Positions 57,501 through 64,000 of a stretch of DNA of 64,000 nt are shown piece after piece. The stretch is taken from assembly GCA_030141605.1 (NCBI GenBank), contig JAQGDQ010000008.1:889501-953500 (forward strand), written 5' to 3'. The notes beneath the pieces are model-generated. The model made no database searches. It was not told the origin of the DNA and saw nothing but the letters and a program-made list of their open reading frames with translations. Position numbers and translations under genes: made by a program. Position 1 is the stretch's first letter, and the number at the start of each line of letters is the position of its first letter. Source of the DNA: Tubiluchus corallicola. Lineage: Eukaryota; Priapulida; Priapulimorpha; Priapulimorphida; Tubiluchidae.

Positions 57501-60500
57501 GATAATAATGATAATGCTTTTGCTACCTGATCACCCCACTTCCAGTCCGGACCTCGGACAACTCTAGTTCCCACTTTCATCATACTAGCCAGCTCTGGTC
57601 CAGTTAGTGGCATGACAGGTCTGCGAGACTTCGGTTTCACCTCTTCCAGAACTGCGCAAACTATGCCGGCATTCTTGTCTTCTGGAGCCCCGTTTGGATC
57701 TGGACCTGTTGAAGGAAGATCCCGTTGAGAGTGAATTCAAATTATTTGTGTACTAATTCACAAGTTGATGAGTAATTCAAGGAGGAGATATTATAGAAAA
57801 GAAACTCCTTCAAGTTTCAGTTTTTTCGTTTTGGTAAGTTAAGTTCAAAATTTGTTATCACAAGTTCTTATGGCCATTAAATCAAATATGTTGCAACTTT
57901 TCACTTACAATTAAAAGTTTGCCTTCCTAATGTACGTGGTAAGTGACATTTTGTAAACACAGTTACTTTTGCAATTATAGAGAGAGCTTAAAGTCATAAG
58001 ATGATTTTGTCATGTCACCTTTGGTAATTCTGGAAATTAAAAAGGGAGCATTCCAGCTTTAATGTGGTGTTCACAAACTAAACATAAAGTTGGCTCCTAA
58101 TACCACGAATCACAAAAAAGACGAACAACTAAAAAAGAGAAAAATCTCGTAGAAACCTGACTGAACATGAAATCTGAGAAATAAGTCAGAAATCTTACCG
58201 ACTAGTCTTAGAATAGTCTGGAGTATTCCCAAAGCTCCACTGTTTAGCAGTAAGCTGATGCTATGAGCTCTGTGCTCAGCTGACAGCATAGACAACAGCA
58301 ATAAGAGATACCTTAAAAAATAAATATTTAAAACTTTGAAAAATATCAAACAATATTTATTCAAAATATCTGTACAAAAATATCAAATTTTGATAACATT
58401 TTTGCAAAATTGAATTTTCGTAGGTATGCTACATGTCTGACCAATACAAGAACGAGAAAGAAAGAGTGACTCAAATTTCATTGCAAAGGCAAATGAGCAG
58501 TCTTCACATTTTGCTCTGTATGCAATCTGCTTAAAATGAACTTATCTCACCACTATACTATACTAAATAGAGCCACGCATTGCCGATAAAAGCTTTTGAA
58601 GAAGGAATGAAAAACCGCTACCAGTACTATATATATGCCAACTGGTTCACTACAATAAATACCAGATTATTAAAACTGAAACTCTTGAATTTTTTTAACA
58701 CACGTACATATTCTTACCATACAAAAAACATGCTAATGCAGGACTGCGTCATCCAGATCAACAAATAAGTTTGCAACAAGAAACCTAACATTATTAAAAA
58801 ATGCCAATGACAAACCTTGTGCAAGGAAGTACAGCTATAGCTTGGCTATTGTCATTTTGTAAAGGAGTCATCACTCTCTTTTTTACCACTGCATCGATGT
58901 TAGTTACAACATCTCGCAGCATATCAACTGTCCAAGTTTCTAATTTTGCAAATAGCAGCTCCAGTATGATACGATCGTGCGGTGGTACCAAGTCCACGTT
59001 GTCTAAGCAATACGGTATGGCCTCCCTTCAAAAGTAATTTCGTCAAAATCAAATACAATTTTTCTGCAAACTTTTTATTGTTCAGAGTAGTACTTGGCTT
59101 TTTGCTGTAGCAACAGAAGCAAAGCAATACTAAGTCTGGTTAATACTACAATGATTTCATTAAGTAGCTCTGGTGCTGAGTACTAGATACCAACTTGCTG
59201 AATGCAAACTGTATTAAGAACACGTACATTTATAAAAATGAATACACTTTGGGCAAAATTCACCAAAGATTTTTATAATATAGAAGCAAAATAGTAAGGA
59301 AAAAATTAAGCATTTGCAACTCAGCTGATGCAATCATAAGTATAAGAAAACTTTCCTGTGTAAAAATATTTAATAGCAATAATTTAAATCAATGTCTTTA
59401 CCTGCATGAACAAAACAGTGACAATTCATTTTCAGGTAACCCAACCAGGCCCAGCCAACCGCACAACAGTGAGTACTTAGCAGACACGATTAGGTGATCC
59501 TTTTTCACCAACTCAAGAATGTTCTCAATGCCTTGTTGACGCACGGTTGCTCGTTCCACCTGAAAATCAACAAAATATGATGTACAACAAACATTGAAAT
59601 GAAACAACAAAGCTTAAACCAAACTTAAGAAATGTGCAAGAAAGGAAATGAGTAGAGTTATTGAACGTACTAAATTGCACTAACAACTTGATTCGATTTG
59701 ATACTTGAAGAATTCTTGCAACCTTCTAATCAATCTGAATCGTGAATCACCAAATGACCTTTACATCTGTTTCAGATACTGAGAAATAAAATCTAGATAA
59801 TTCTAAACAGAGTTTTAAAAAGAAATCTACCATTCATTTCCAGTAAAGCAAGCAAGGTCAAAATAACAGATTTTTTTGTTTATAACAAGATGTAATTAAC
59901 TCACACAGTAATAAGCAACATGCAACCTGACTTCTTGAATAAGTCGATGAGAAGACTGAATCAGGACTTGAAGCCTGCAGACATAGGAGTAAGGACCTAC
60001 CAACAACGCTAACAACTTATAATGAAGAGTATACCATTTCTACTAACTCAAAAAAACAAAACAAGAATATTTTTCTTTTCAGTATTTTAGACTATAGCTC
60101 ACTTTGATCTAATGTCTAATACTAAGTGTTGTTTTCATTTAACAGTAAAAATCTGTGAAAGCAGGCAGAATGTCCATACCTGATACCAAAGTGCTTTGCG
60201 AAGGTTTTCTATATTTACACCATCCTCTTGTAAAACAAACTCAATAATCTTAAATGTGAGCGAGCTGTGAGTGGAGCCACCGGCCAGCCGTTGCCGTAAC
60301 CACTTAAACCGCCTAGCACTAGTTACGGCTCCAAATGCTGTGGGTAGCTTGTCACGATCCTGCAAGAAAGAGTTATGATAATTTATGCACAAATATATGC
60401 ACACAGTGTACATTCACAAGTAATTTAAGGCCCCGTTATACGTCCGCAAAAGTTGTTTCCATTGGGTCCGCACTCATTCCGTAGCATTCTACACAAAATA

Positions 60501-63500
60501 TCATAGATGCAGCAAAATTTTGGGCTTTCTAGAAAAAACAATCATTTGATTTTGCTACGTTGGTTAAAGAGAAGGGCAAATAGGCAACACAACAAGCGAT
60601 TACATCGTTTTTGAGCTCGAAAACAGTTAACAGCTAGGCGAATATCATCACATCGCAACAATGGATGAGGAAGACCTAAATTAAGAATGCAACTTGCAAA
60701 GTTGCGTATTTTTGGAATTTAAATTGCAGGTCTTTACCTCTTCTCTTTCAACAGTATCTGGACTAGAATGTTGTGACTCTGATGGTGCAGCAGCACCTAT
60801 TTCCTGAGCAGCTTCCGAAGCTTCCGTTTCGGTTATTAATGAAGTGGCAGTAGATTCCTCTGAAGCAATTTTAATTTCGCCATCATCTACATCCTCGTCT
60901 TCAGGTTCTGATGGCTGATCTGGTTTCGAGAGTCCTAAAAGTAAGAACTTTTAATTTCTCGCGGCTTCTGGCTCTATGAAAAGCATTCATTGAGTAAAAC
61001 CTTACTAGATCTAAAGATAATTTCTTTCCATGTAAACCTCAATGAATATCAAAAGAATCAGTGAGTTTCTATAAAACCCTAACAAAAAAATTAGACTAGT
61101 TCATTTCTTCACTAGCTAAGTCTCTTAAATCCAATCACGAAAACATTAGAAAATGCAAACAGACGAATAAAACATACTTTTTTCTGCTCTCATCTTATTT
61201 ATCAGCTTGTGAGTTGCACGGCGCCACCGAGGTAGAGTCGTCAGAACTTTCAATCTTGTTATAGCATTAGCCTCATTGCCCATGGCCGGGCGAAGCTCAT
61301 ACAACAAGAAACGACATCTTTCTATAACTGGCGCACAAACCTCCTTGTAAGATCTGCTGAGATCTTGATGTGTCTAAAATATTTAGAACAAATTTAGAGC
61401 TTCTAAATAAAACTAGTGGCACTTATATAAGATACAGTAGGCACCGCTTAAAAAACTCACTTTGGGACAGAATTGTTTTGACCCAATTAACCGATGGGTG
61501 CAGTATTACTAAGAATGAGTCTTCAGCTTAGTATGCACTGCAAAGGTTTTTAATGAATTTTAGCAAGGAAATAATGCCCAAATTCCTTTGTGTAGTTAAA
61601 AATATAAAAAAATATTTTAAAATATTAATTTATATAAGTGAGTTAGAAATAAATTAGAAAGTATACTTTTCTAAATCACACAAGGCTGTTTATTTGTAAA
61701 AATTACAAAAAAAATCCTTCAAAGTCGGCTGCTTCATTTTCTCGAAGAGAAGTTTGCTCACAAAGTTCTCGTAATTAAAAAAACGTTGAAAATCTGTTGC
61801 TGTGTGATGCACGTATGCTCGTAAAACATTAAGCGCTTGGCATGCTTGAGTTGCAGTTGGTGGTGCCAATTACAGTCTTTTCGTACGCGTCGGGTCTTAG
61901 ATGGTAGTTTCTCATTTTGATTTGCTGACTGGCAGATTGTTTTTTCGAAATTCTGGTGAGAGTACTTTGGGAAATTTTCAACTGCACTGCTACACACCCC
62001 TGCCCCATCTTTGGAAGTATATCGTACTGCTCTAAAGTTTTCCGTTTCCCCTTAACTGTTAGATCTTTACGTTTATGTTCTATTTTTCAAACTTCTTTAC
62101 TCTATGCTCTTTACTTGCTGTATGATGTTTACTTTTGTAAGTCACAGGAACACCAGCCGATTGCTGTACCTGCATCACTGATTATTAACTGATTAAGCGT
62201 GAAAGCGCGAAAGAAGAGCAAAAGGAAAGTTACTAAGTGACTAAATGTTTAGCTTCCAGAAATTCTTGGGTAACGTTCAAAGTCAAACCACTACCCTAGC
62301 ATATTAGCGTATGATAAATGTTCCTGTTTACAGTAAAACGGTACTTAAAATGATTGTTTCTATGTATATTACAGGACAAAAGTGACCTAAGATGATATAA
62401 AAGCTATAAAAGCTGATTAGTCACAGGAAAGTGTCTTATTGAAGCATGTGAAGCAAAAATAATTGAGTCAATTATGCAGAGTTATTTGAGTCAATTACTA
62501 ATAGTTTTCATGTACATTAAAACAGAAGCAGCCCGCATCAGGCGTTTTTGAGTCAATTAAGCGATTGAGTCTATTAACCGTGAGTCTATTAAGCGCAGCC
62601 TACTGTATATATATCTTGCTTATTTTATTTCAGGCACTGTGTAGTTACAATCGTAGGTAGTACTGTGATAAGCAGTGCAGTTGACTCTAATATTATAGTC
62701 AGTCACTCGCAACCTCAGCGACTCACAACCACACTCACTCATCCACTCATTAACTCACTAACATATCCACCCACTCATGCAATGCATTGAATCAGCTAAA
62801 AATGCTGTAAGTTAACTATGGTGTCTCGCAAGTAGCAAAAATGCCAGTAATTTGTCAATAACAAACATCAACAATGAACTCATAAACATTATTTTTCCCT
62901 GTTGCATTTTTACTCCTGACGAACTAGACCTTTAAATTTAAGAAAAACTTAACTGTTACTGTTACCTTTACTAAAGACCTCTTTACTTGATACACTGCTC
63001 GGCAAACATCGGCTATTGATCTCGGTAGAGTATGTCGATGATGGTGATGATGATGATGATGGCTGTGATGATGATGATGAACGTGCTGGTCACCGTGTTC
63101 GGCAAGTGTCTTTGCCACATGAGTCAAATCGTGATGCTTCAGCAATACAGCCAGTAGGAATCTAAACATCAATCATTCACAGAAATTAATATCCATCTGT
63201 TAACTTTTAAAGCATTGGAACTACTTTTTACCTATTAATAAAAACCAAAAATCATATTCCAGCAGTAATGAATTTACACACTCACAGGCAGACATGAAAA
63301 ATTCCTTAAAATTCTAAATGTTATTTTTATGGTAAAACATAAAGCAAGCAATAATAAACTGCAAAGAAGTAAAATCTCTACAAACCTGCCAACATCTTCT
63401 ATAGGGTGATCAGAAGGAAATGAAATGGGAACGCTCAAGTGATGATGCCTACTGTATCGTTCCACATACCCAAGAAATGACTTCACCTAGCAAACATGAA

Positions 63501-64000
63501 CATTTTTCAATAAAAGAAAAAAGTAAACCATTCATGAGGCATATACTAGAAATACACGTAAAGACCAATCATTCAAAATTCTCATATGAACTTATTTCAT
63601 TAATGTCCGCTTCCATAAGTTATTCAAACAATCTTGAAATTCTTTAAGTCTAGAAACTTGTGTATTAGGTTGATATCTGATCGGCATCTATAGATTTGCT
63701 GAAATTTAAATAGATAACATTAAACTTCATAGTAAAAGAAGTTAGTGCAGAAAGGTGTACAAACAAAAACTAAAGTTTAATAGTCATAGGCCAAACCAAT
63801 CACTGGTCAGTAATCGCTGAACGAACATTGGCGTTCAGTTGTGATCGGTGAACGGTCAACAAGTTCTGACAGGTTCATCATTAAATTACTGATTTGTTGG
63901 TAAACTAAAAAGGCGAGCGTGCCCATAAAAATTGCTGAATTTATAAGAAAATGTAAAAATGAAATGTTTAAAAAACTTACAAAAAGTTTTGAAATGATTA
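6114..64000 (-). CDS. HERC2: HERC2-like giant HECT E3 ubiquitin ligase, partial (5' end outside window)
   Basis: At least 62 coding exons run from 63486 down to the stop at 6114-6116, with a probable further exon at the right edge. Each has GT-AG borders and matching phases; together they give 3,525 residues. Human HERC2 is about 4,834 residues, so roughly its last 70% is here. Domain order matches HERC2 and no other family I know: MIB/HERC2, UBA-like, CPH, ZZ, DOC, RCC1-like 2, RCC1-like 3, HECT. In vertebrates HERC2 ubiquitinates or scaffolds DNA-repair, centrosome and endosome factors in nucleus and cytosol; applying that here is inference. Exons are listed by domain in separate entries. 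The gene converges with PDE2A, leaving 3.5 kb between the stop codons. Oddities are a poly-histidine insert (63032-63085) and a triplicated exon end near 27.5 kb. Confidence 0.96.
8091..8177. repeat. Perfect 20-bp inverted repeat with 47-nt loop (MITE-like or hairpin)
   Basis: GAATTAATTGCGACACAAAT at 8091-8110 is the exact reverse complement of 8158-8177. It sits in a HERC2 intron between the exons at 7670 and 8550. The loop is T-rich, and I found no clear target duplication. Confidence 0.85.
11155..11217. repeat. (CA)n-rich microsatellite
   Basis: Interrupted CA/GCA dinucleotide tract in a HERC2 intron, ending in a run of about nine CA units. Confidence 0.85.
11640..11885. mobile_element. 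Fragment of a pogo/Tigger-like element
   Basis: The interior (TTTGAGTCAATT..., and the stretch beginning TCTATTATGCAGAGTAA) and the right end (GAGTCTAATAC, GCGCCTACTATA) resemble the right part of the element at 61.4-62.6 kb. The left end is missing or unrecognisable. It lies in the intron between the HERC2 exons at 11407 and 12433. Confidence 0.65.
12758..13345. repeat. Palindrome-rich, compositionally distinct island in a HERC2 intron
   Basis: A (TA)n stretch leads into a perfect 46-bp palindrome at 12824-12869. About 470 bp then follow that are visibly richer in G and C than any nearby intron. Further inverted repeats are present: GAACGGGC (13061-13068) with GCCCGTTC (13081-13088), and TCGCGAGATGG (13119-13129) with CCACCTCGCGA (13163-13173). 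The last pair encloses CCCGTAACGGG (13139-13149). I do not recognise the family, and the open frames through it show no known domain. An unclassified transposable element is the simplest reading. Confidence 0.7.
13736..20223 (-). CDS. HERC2: HERC2 RCC1-like domain 3 and spacer to HECT
   Basis: The exons are 20025-20223, 18598-18812, 17094-17271, 16392-16645, 15626-15860 and 14812-14964 (RCC1-like), then 13736-13876 (spacer). Blades are recognisable from repeated W-G-x-G/N, G-x-L-G and C/A-G-G/S-x-H-S motifs. Examples are [55 protein letters not shown] and [13 protein letters not shown], making a seven-bladed propeller like RCC1. The spacer exon encodes [19 protein letters not shown], matching the HERC2 segment between RLD3 and HECT. 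RLD propellers are protein-docking surfaces. The introns hold the inverted-repeat element at 17.5 kb and dispersed repeats. Confidence 0.95.
13978..14075. repeat. Imperfect 48-bp tandem duplication
   Basis: Two copies containing a TACTGT start (13981 and 14029) followed by CCCACTAGGTYCACTAATAA are offset by 48 bp. It lies in the intron upstream of the HERC2 spacer exon. Confidence 0.75.
16075..16210. repeat. Dispersed repeat family copy (intronic)
   Basis: Shares GCTTATTATCAAGGATAG and AAGGTGAGACA with the diverged copies near 20.5, 28.5, 35.2, 36.8 and 41.0 kb. No coding potential is seen. Confidence 0.5.
17505..17710. mobile_element. Short inverted-repeat element with a tRNA-like core, copy 1
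   Basis: The terminal inverted repeats are about 34 bp (17505-17539 and 17674-17710) with about three mismatches, both reading TTAATTAATTATRACTGTGA from the outside. The interior on the - strand (17533-17601) looks like a tRNA: TAGCTCAGGTGGTA (A box), GGGTTCAAATCC (B box), a possible ACG anticodon loop and a weak seven-pair acceptor. D-arm and T-arm mismatches argue against a working tRNA. A second diverged copy lies at 35.86-36.12 kb. Confidence 0.75.
18813..20024. other. HERC2 intron, nothing specific seen
   Basis: No gene or recognisable repeat was seen. A single TGACGTCA octamer occurs near 19219, but there is no supporting context for a regulatory call. Confidence 0.5.
20475..20640. repeat. 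Dispersed repeat family copy (intronic)
   Basis: Contains GATGTAGATGATTGTAGCAA, then ATCATTATCAAAGATAAT and AAAGATGAG. These correspond in order to segments of the copies near 28.5 and 41.0 kb. Confidence 0.6.
20904..27725 (-). CDS. HERC2: HERC2 linker between RCC1-like domains 2 and 3
   Basis: The exons are 27554-27725, 26771-26984, 26293-26436, 25241-25429, 24940-25074, 24681-24807, 22988-23278, 22756-22871, 22225-22350, 21823-21978 and 20904-21016. The first three are Ser/Pro/Thr-rich and probably disordered. Then come [17 protein letters not shown] and a compact conserved block with [29 protein letters not shown] and [13 protein letters not shown] helical part follows with [13 protein letters not shown] and [14 protein letters not shown]. 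These match the HERC2 inter-RLD region closely; I know no assigned catalytic role for it. It probably positions the two propellers. The first exon of this block is the one whose 3' end is repeated in the following intron. Confidence 0.93.
23430..24403. mobile_element. pogo/Tigger-like element, + orientation, internally deleted
   Basis: The right end is clear: ATTAATTGGGTCAAAACA, CCCAAAGTAAGTCTATTAAG and GCCTACTG, followed by TA at 24404-24405. It mirrors the 61435 end of the other copy. The interior around 23.55-23.86 kb aligns by eye, in reverse, to 62.2-62.5 kb (GCTTCACGTGCTTC; GTTTGTAAGCAGGAACG). The left terminus is worn, so its position is approximate, and the transposase-encoding part seems deleted. 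Confidence 0.7.
27346..27553 (-). repeat. Two decaying tandem copies of a HERC2 exon end and splice donor
   Basis: The 3' part of the exon 27554-27725, with its donor and flanking intron, recurs at 27448 and again at 27346, a period of 102-106 bp. The nearer copy still reads [11 protein letters not shown] and ends in CCAG followed by GT. It has lost four bases and is out of frame. The farther copy is much more diverged. Confidence 0.85.
28509..28615. repeat. Dispersed repeat family copy (intronic)
   Basis: Contains GGCCTACTAAATGCAGATGG, CTCATTATCAATGATAGCC and ACGAGACAACT, matching the copies at 20.5 and 40.9 kb in order. Confidence 0.6.
28761..35755 (-). CDS. HERC2: HERC2 RCC1-like domain 2
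   Basis: The exons are 35594-35755, 34836-34976, 34382-34472, 33438-33615, 31745-31903, 31202-31296, 29519-29663 and 28761-28986. Propeller-blade motifs appear in series: [83 protein letters not shown] and [12 protein letters not shown]. Interleaved are the [ACV]-[CGS]-[GS]-x-H/F-[SA] strands. This is a complete seven-bladed RCC1-like fold closely matching RLD2 of HERC2. Exon borders often fall inside W-G (TG|G) codons, and two such junctions recur at equivalent places in RLD3, as expected from ancient domain duplication. The last exon ends after GATLLG, where the disordered linker starts. Confidence 0.96.
30170..31000 (-). mobile_element. LINE reverse-transcriptase relic
   Basis: On the - strand around 30956-30900 a broken frame reads [15 protein letters not shown]. 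Near 30605-30460 another reads [17 protein letters not shown], with downstream [10 protein letters not shown]. These are recognisable parts of the C-terminal region of non-LTR (CR1/Jockey-type) reverse transcriptases. Stops and frameshifts lie between them, so the copy is dead. It sits in a HERC2 intron in the same orientation as the gene. Confidence 0.7.
31904..33437. other. HERC2 intron, nothing specific seen
   Basis: AT-rich sequence without a repeat or gene I can support. The long open frame entering it from the 33438-33615 exon passes an in-frame splice donor and is intron read-through. Confidence 0.5.
35160..35315. repeat. Dispersed repeat family copy (intronic)
   Basis: Contains AGGTGTCTTAACCATGTTTG followed by GATGTG and AAGTAAATA, matching the 3' part of the copy at about 41.0 kb. 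Confidence 0.55.
35859..36122. mobile_element. Inverted-repeat element, copy 2 (diverged)
   Basis: The right part, CCAACTCATTACTCGCAATA through TTTTGTAAAATAAACCACA to the end near 36122, aligns with 17.62-17.71 kb of copy 1. The outer ends (TAATTAACTAGATTATG and, reversed, CATTAATTAGATTATGACTG) are inverted repeats of each other. The tRNA-like core is eroded; only GTGGACTAG remains obvious. Confidence 0.6.
36785..36900. repeat. Dispersed repeat family copy (intronic, diverged)
   Basis: Starts CGGCCTACTTAGAGTAAATG and includes GCATTATCAAGG and GGGACAATGAACC. This is a weaker match to the family seen at 20.5, 28.5 and 40.9 kb. Confidence 0.4.
37131..40713 (-). CDS. HERC2: HERC2 DOC/APC10-like domain
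   Basis: The exons are 40514-40713, 38357-38548 and 37131-37326. The sequence carries the DOC fold hallmarks: [16 protein letters not shown], then [18 protein letters not shown], followed by [11 protein letters not shown] and the closing strand [22 protein letters not shown] domains are beta-sandwich folds, best known from APC10, that help ligases engage substrate. A short acidic Asp/Glu stretch follows and leads into RCC1-like domain 2. The 2-kb intron 38549-40513 holds nothing I recognise; the 37327-38356 intron has a tRNA-like relic near 37.9 kb. Confidence 0.94.
37908..37978 (+). repeat. tRNA-derived (SINE-like) relic
   Basis: TTCGTAGTGTTAGAC resembles an A box and AAGTTCAAATCC a B box, at suitable spacing. 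The arms do not fold into a full cloverleaf, so this is read as a SINE head or pseudogene. Confidence 0.45.
40905..41095. repeat. Dispersed repeat family copy (intronic)
   Basis: The fullest copy: GGCCTACTTGATGTAGAAGA, a CTAAGATGAGACACTGGAG block, then ATCTTAACCATGTTTGGACG and AATAAGGTAAATA. Other copies match parts of this in the same order. Confidence 0.6.
41416..41549 (-). CDS. HERC2: HERC2 ZZ-type zinc finger exon
   Basis: A single exon encodes [19 protein letters not shown], then RFCENCF and the H-x-H pair around DHKHPF, ending FEPG. The C-x2-C, C-x2-C, C-x2-C and His spacing is that of ZZ fingers, which bind two zinc ions. The ZZ of mammalian HERC2 is reported to bind SUMO and histone H3 tail-like motifs. 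It sits between the CPH region and the DOC domain, as in HERC2. Confidence 0.95.
42374..42417. repeat. Near-perfect palindrome (hairpin)
   Basis: ATATATACATACAAGCACATA is followed immediately by a near reverse complement, with two extra bases in the right arm. It lies in the intron upstream of the ZZ exon. Confidence 0.7.
42680..42760 (-). repeat. tRNA-derived (SINE-like) element
   Basis: On the - strand GGCCTAGTGGTTAAGGC looks like an A box and D arm. TCTGC and GCAGA form an anticodon stem around a seven-base loop AACGTAA, and GATTCAAATCC is a B box. The acceptor stem is absent and loop position 33 is not T, so a functional tRNA is unlikely. Confidence 0.55.
43075..45036 (-). CDS. HERC2: HERC2 CPH domain and following beta-rich segment
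   Basis: The exons are 44872-45036, 44412-44526, 43935-44042 and 43075-43183. The first two encode [17 protein letters not shown], then [18 protein letters not shown] and [20 protein letters not shown]. This is the CPH (CUL7, PARC, HERC2) module, which in relatives binds the p53 tetramerisation region. The next two encode [20 protein letters not shown] and [20 protein letters not shown]. These resemble a second small SH3/MIB-like barrel and lead straight into the ZZ finger. All splice phases agree. Confidence 0.94.
45526..48498 (-). CDS. HERC2: HERC2 UBA-like segment and flanking linkers
   Basis: The exons are 48345-48498, 47637-47750, 46794-47068, 46043-46349 and 45526-45695. An [18 protein letters not shown] helix leads into a Ser/Glu-rich linker and [40 protein letters not shown] with [12 protein letters not shown] has the M-G-F/Y and G-W-L-L pattern of a UBA fold; that is my inference from motif. 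An acidic Ser/Asp stretch then leads to CPH. The start of the 47637-47750 exon is fixed by phase: of several AGs upstream, only the one at 47752-47751 keeps frame. Confidence 0.9.
49118..54782 (-). CDS. HERC2: HERC2 central helical scaffold
   Basis: The exons are 54597-54782, 54084-54277, 52162-52312, 50729-50922 and 49118-49342. They read [47 protein letters not shown] and [16 protein letters not shown], then [20 protein letters not shown] and [19 protein letters not shown]. The first four look like armadillo-type helical pairs; the last is a small barrel-like unit also present in HERC2. The 3' border of the 49118-49342 exon could also be 49127. I chose 49118 because it reproduces the spacing I recall for HERC2. 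Confidence 0.9.
50923..52161. other. HERC2 intron, nothing specific seen
   Basis: No gene or recognisable repeat is visible. The sequence is AT-rich. Confidence 0.5.
53275..54028. mobile_element. Non-autonomous hAT-like element (about 738 bp) in a HERC2 intron
   Basis: The element spans 53283-54020. The left end is TAGGGAGGTCACGAATC; the right end, read in reverse, is TAGTGATGTCACGAGGC. A second inverted pair lies inside: ACCGAATCCAAATCTAAACT near 53307, and its partner near 53938-53965. The flanks are an 8-bp duplication with one mismatch, ATTTATAC (53275-53282) and ATTTGTAC (54021-54028). No transposase frame is seen. Confidence 0.75.
55248..57705 (-). CDS. HERC2: HERC2 MIB/HERC2 domain
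   Basis: The exons are 57527-57705 and 55248-55440. [20 protein letters not shown], then [20 protein letters not shown] and [16 protein letters not shown] form a textbook MIB/HERC2 domain, an SH3-like barrel also found in Mind bomb ligases. The intron (55441-57526) interrupts it just after WGDQ. A Glu/Asp-rich tail follows. That intron has a GAT-rich trinucleotide tract beside the splice donor and otherwise nothing I recognise. Confidence 0.95.
57433..57517. repeat. Imperfect (GAT)n trinucleotide tract next to a splice donor
   Basis: ATG/GAT/AAT triplets dominate 57433-57517, nine bases from the end of the 57527 exon. Read through on the - strand it would encode serine-rich sequence, but the GT donor precedes it. 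Confidence 0.85.
58199..63486 (-). CDS. HERC2: HERC2 N-proximal helical region visible in the window, with poly-His insert
   Basis: The exons are 63386-63486, 62966-63161, 61178-61373, 60738-60934, 60180-60359, 59402-59559, 58816-59025 and 58199-58311. Landmarks are [49 protein letters not shown], an acidic Glu/Asp/Ser exon (60738-60934), [24 protein letters not shown] and [19 protein letters not shown]. They match the HERC2 stretch that precedes the MIB/HERC2 domain. The 62966-63161 exon contains five His, Ser, eight His, Arg and His in a loop between two conserved helices. I do not recall such a run in vertebrate HERC2. Confidence 0.92.
61433..62607 (-). mobile_element. pogo/Tigger-like DNA transposon with transposase relic
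   Basis: The element spans 61435-62605. Its ends are inverted repeats CAGTAGGCACCGCTTAA and, reversed, CAGTAGGCTGCGCTTAA, followed by A/T-rich bases and ACTCAC. It is flanked by TA at 61433-61434 and 62606-62607, the target duplication of the Tc1/mariner superfamily. On the - strand, 62076 to about 61880 encodes [19 protein letters not shown], then [21 protein letters not shown] and SKKQ. This is the CENP-B/pogo-type helix-turn-helix. The catalytic domain is not visible, so the copy is defective. It lies in a HERC2 intron. Confidence 0.82.
63487..63980. other. HERC2 intron at the right edge
   Basis: AT-rich, with no gene or repeat recognised. Confidence 0.5.
63981..64000 (-). CDS. HERC2: Probable HERC2 exon cut by the window edge
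   Basis: On the - strand, bases 64000-63981 end in CTTTTT followed by GTAAGTTTTT, a good donor. The frame (ending SKLF) joins in phase to [11 protein letters not shown] in the next exon. With only 20 bases visible this is tentative. Confidence 0.45.

Overview
The window is animal nuclear DNA: AT-rich, with intron-dense protein-coding genes (GT-AG introns, mostly 0.1-1.5 kb) and many decayed transposable elements. I see no prokaryotic operon, CRISPR array, rRNA gene or convincing functional tRNA. The encoded proteins are close to vertebrate PDE2A and HERC2 and many short exons are retained. That suits a slowly evolving invertebrate such as a sponge, cnidarian or placozoan better than a fly or nematode, but I cannot name the species.

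Two genes lie tail to tail. On the + strand, bases 1-2656 hold the last four exons seen here of a PDE2A-like cyclic-nucleotide phosphodiesterase, covering the C-terminal part of the catalytic domain. On the - strand, almost everything from 64000 down to the stop at 6114-6116 is one giant gene, the orthologue of the HECT ubiquitin ligase HERC2. I placed 62 complete coding exons (10,578 nt, 3,525 residues plus stop), and every splice junction keeps the reading frame; a 63rd exon is probably cut by the right edge. Reading from 64000 downward, the protein runs: N-terminal-middle helical scaffold with a His-rich insert (58.2-63.5 kb), MIB/HERC2 domain (55.2-57.7 kb), scaffold (49.1-54.8 kb), UBA-like and linker (45.5-48.5 kb), CPH and a neighbouring beta-barrel-like segment (43.1-45.0 kb), ZZ zinc finger (41.4-41.5 kb), DOC/APC10 (37.1-40.7 kb), RCC1-like domain 2 (28.8-35.8 kb), linker (20.9-27.7 kb), RCC1-like domain 3 (14.8-20.2 kb) and HECT (6.1-12.5 kb). 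The first RCC1-like domain and the cytochrome-b5-like domain of HERC2 should lie beyond 64000.

The 3.5 kb between the two stop codons has no gene I can support. It holds a 31-bp minisatellite and an 82-bp tandem duplication. The introns carry two elements with hAT-like ends and 8-bp target duplications, three pogo/Tigger-like copies (one still showing a CENP-B/pogo-type helix-turn-helix), an inverted-repeat element with a tRNA-like core present twice, a dispersed repeat family seen about six times, a LINE reverse-transcriptase relic, and a compositionally distinct palindrome-rich island at 12.8-13.35 kb. The end of one HERC2 exon, with its splice donor, is triplicated in tandem in the next intron (27.35-27.73 kb).

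I found no new multi-gene system. The least explained items are the 12.8-13.35 kb island, the tRNA-cored inverted-repeat element and the exon-end triplication.
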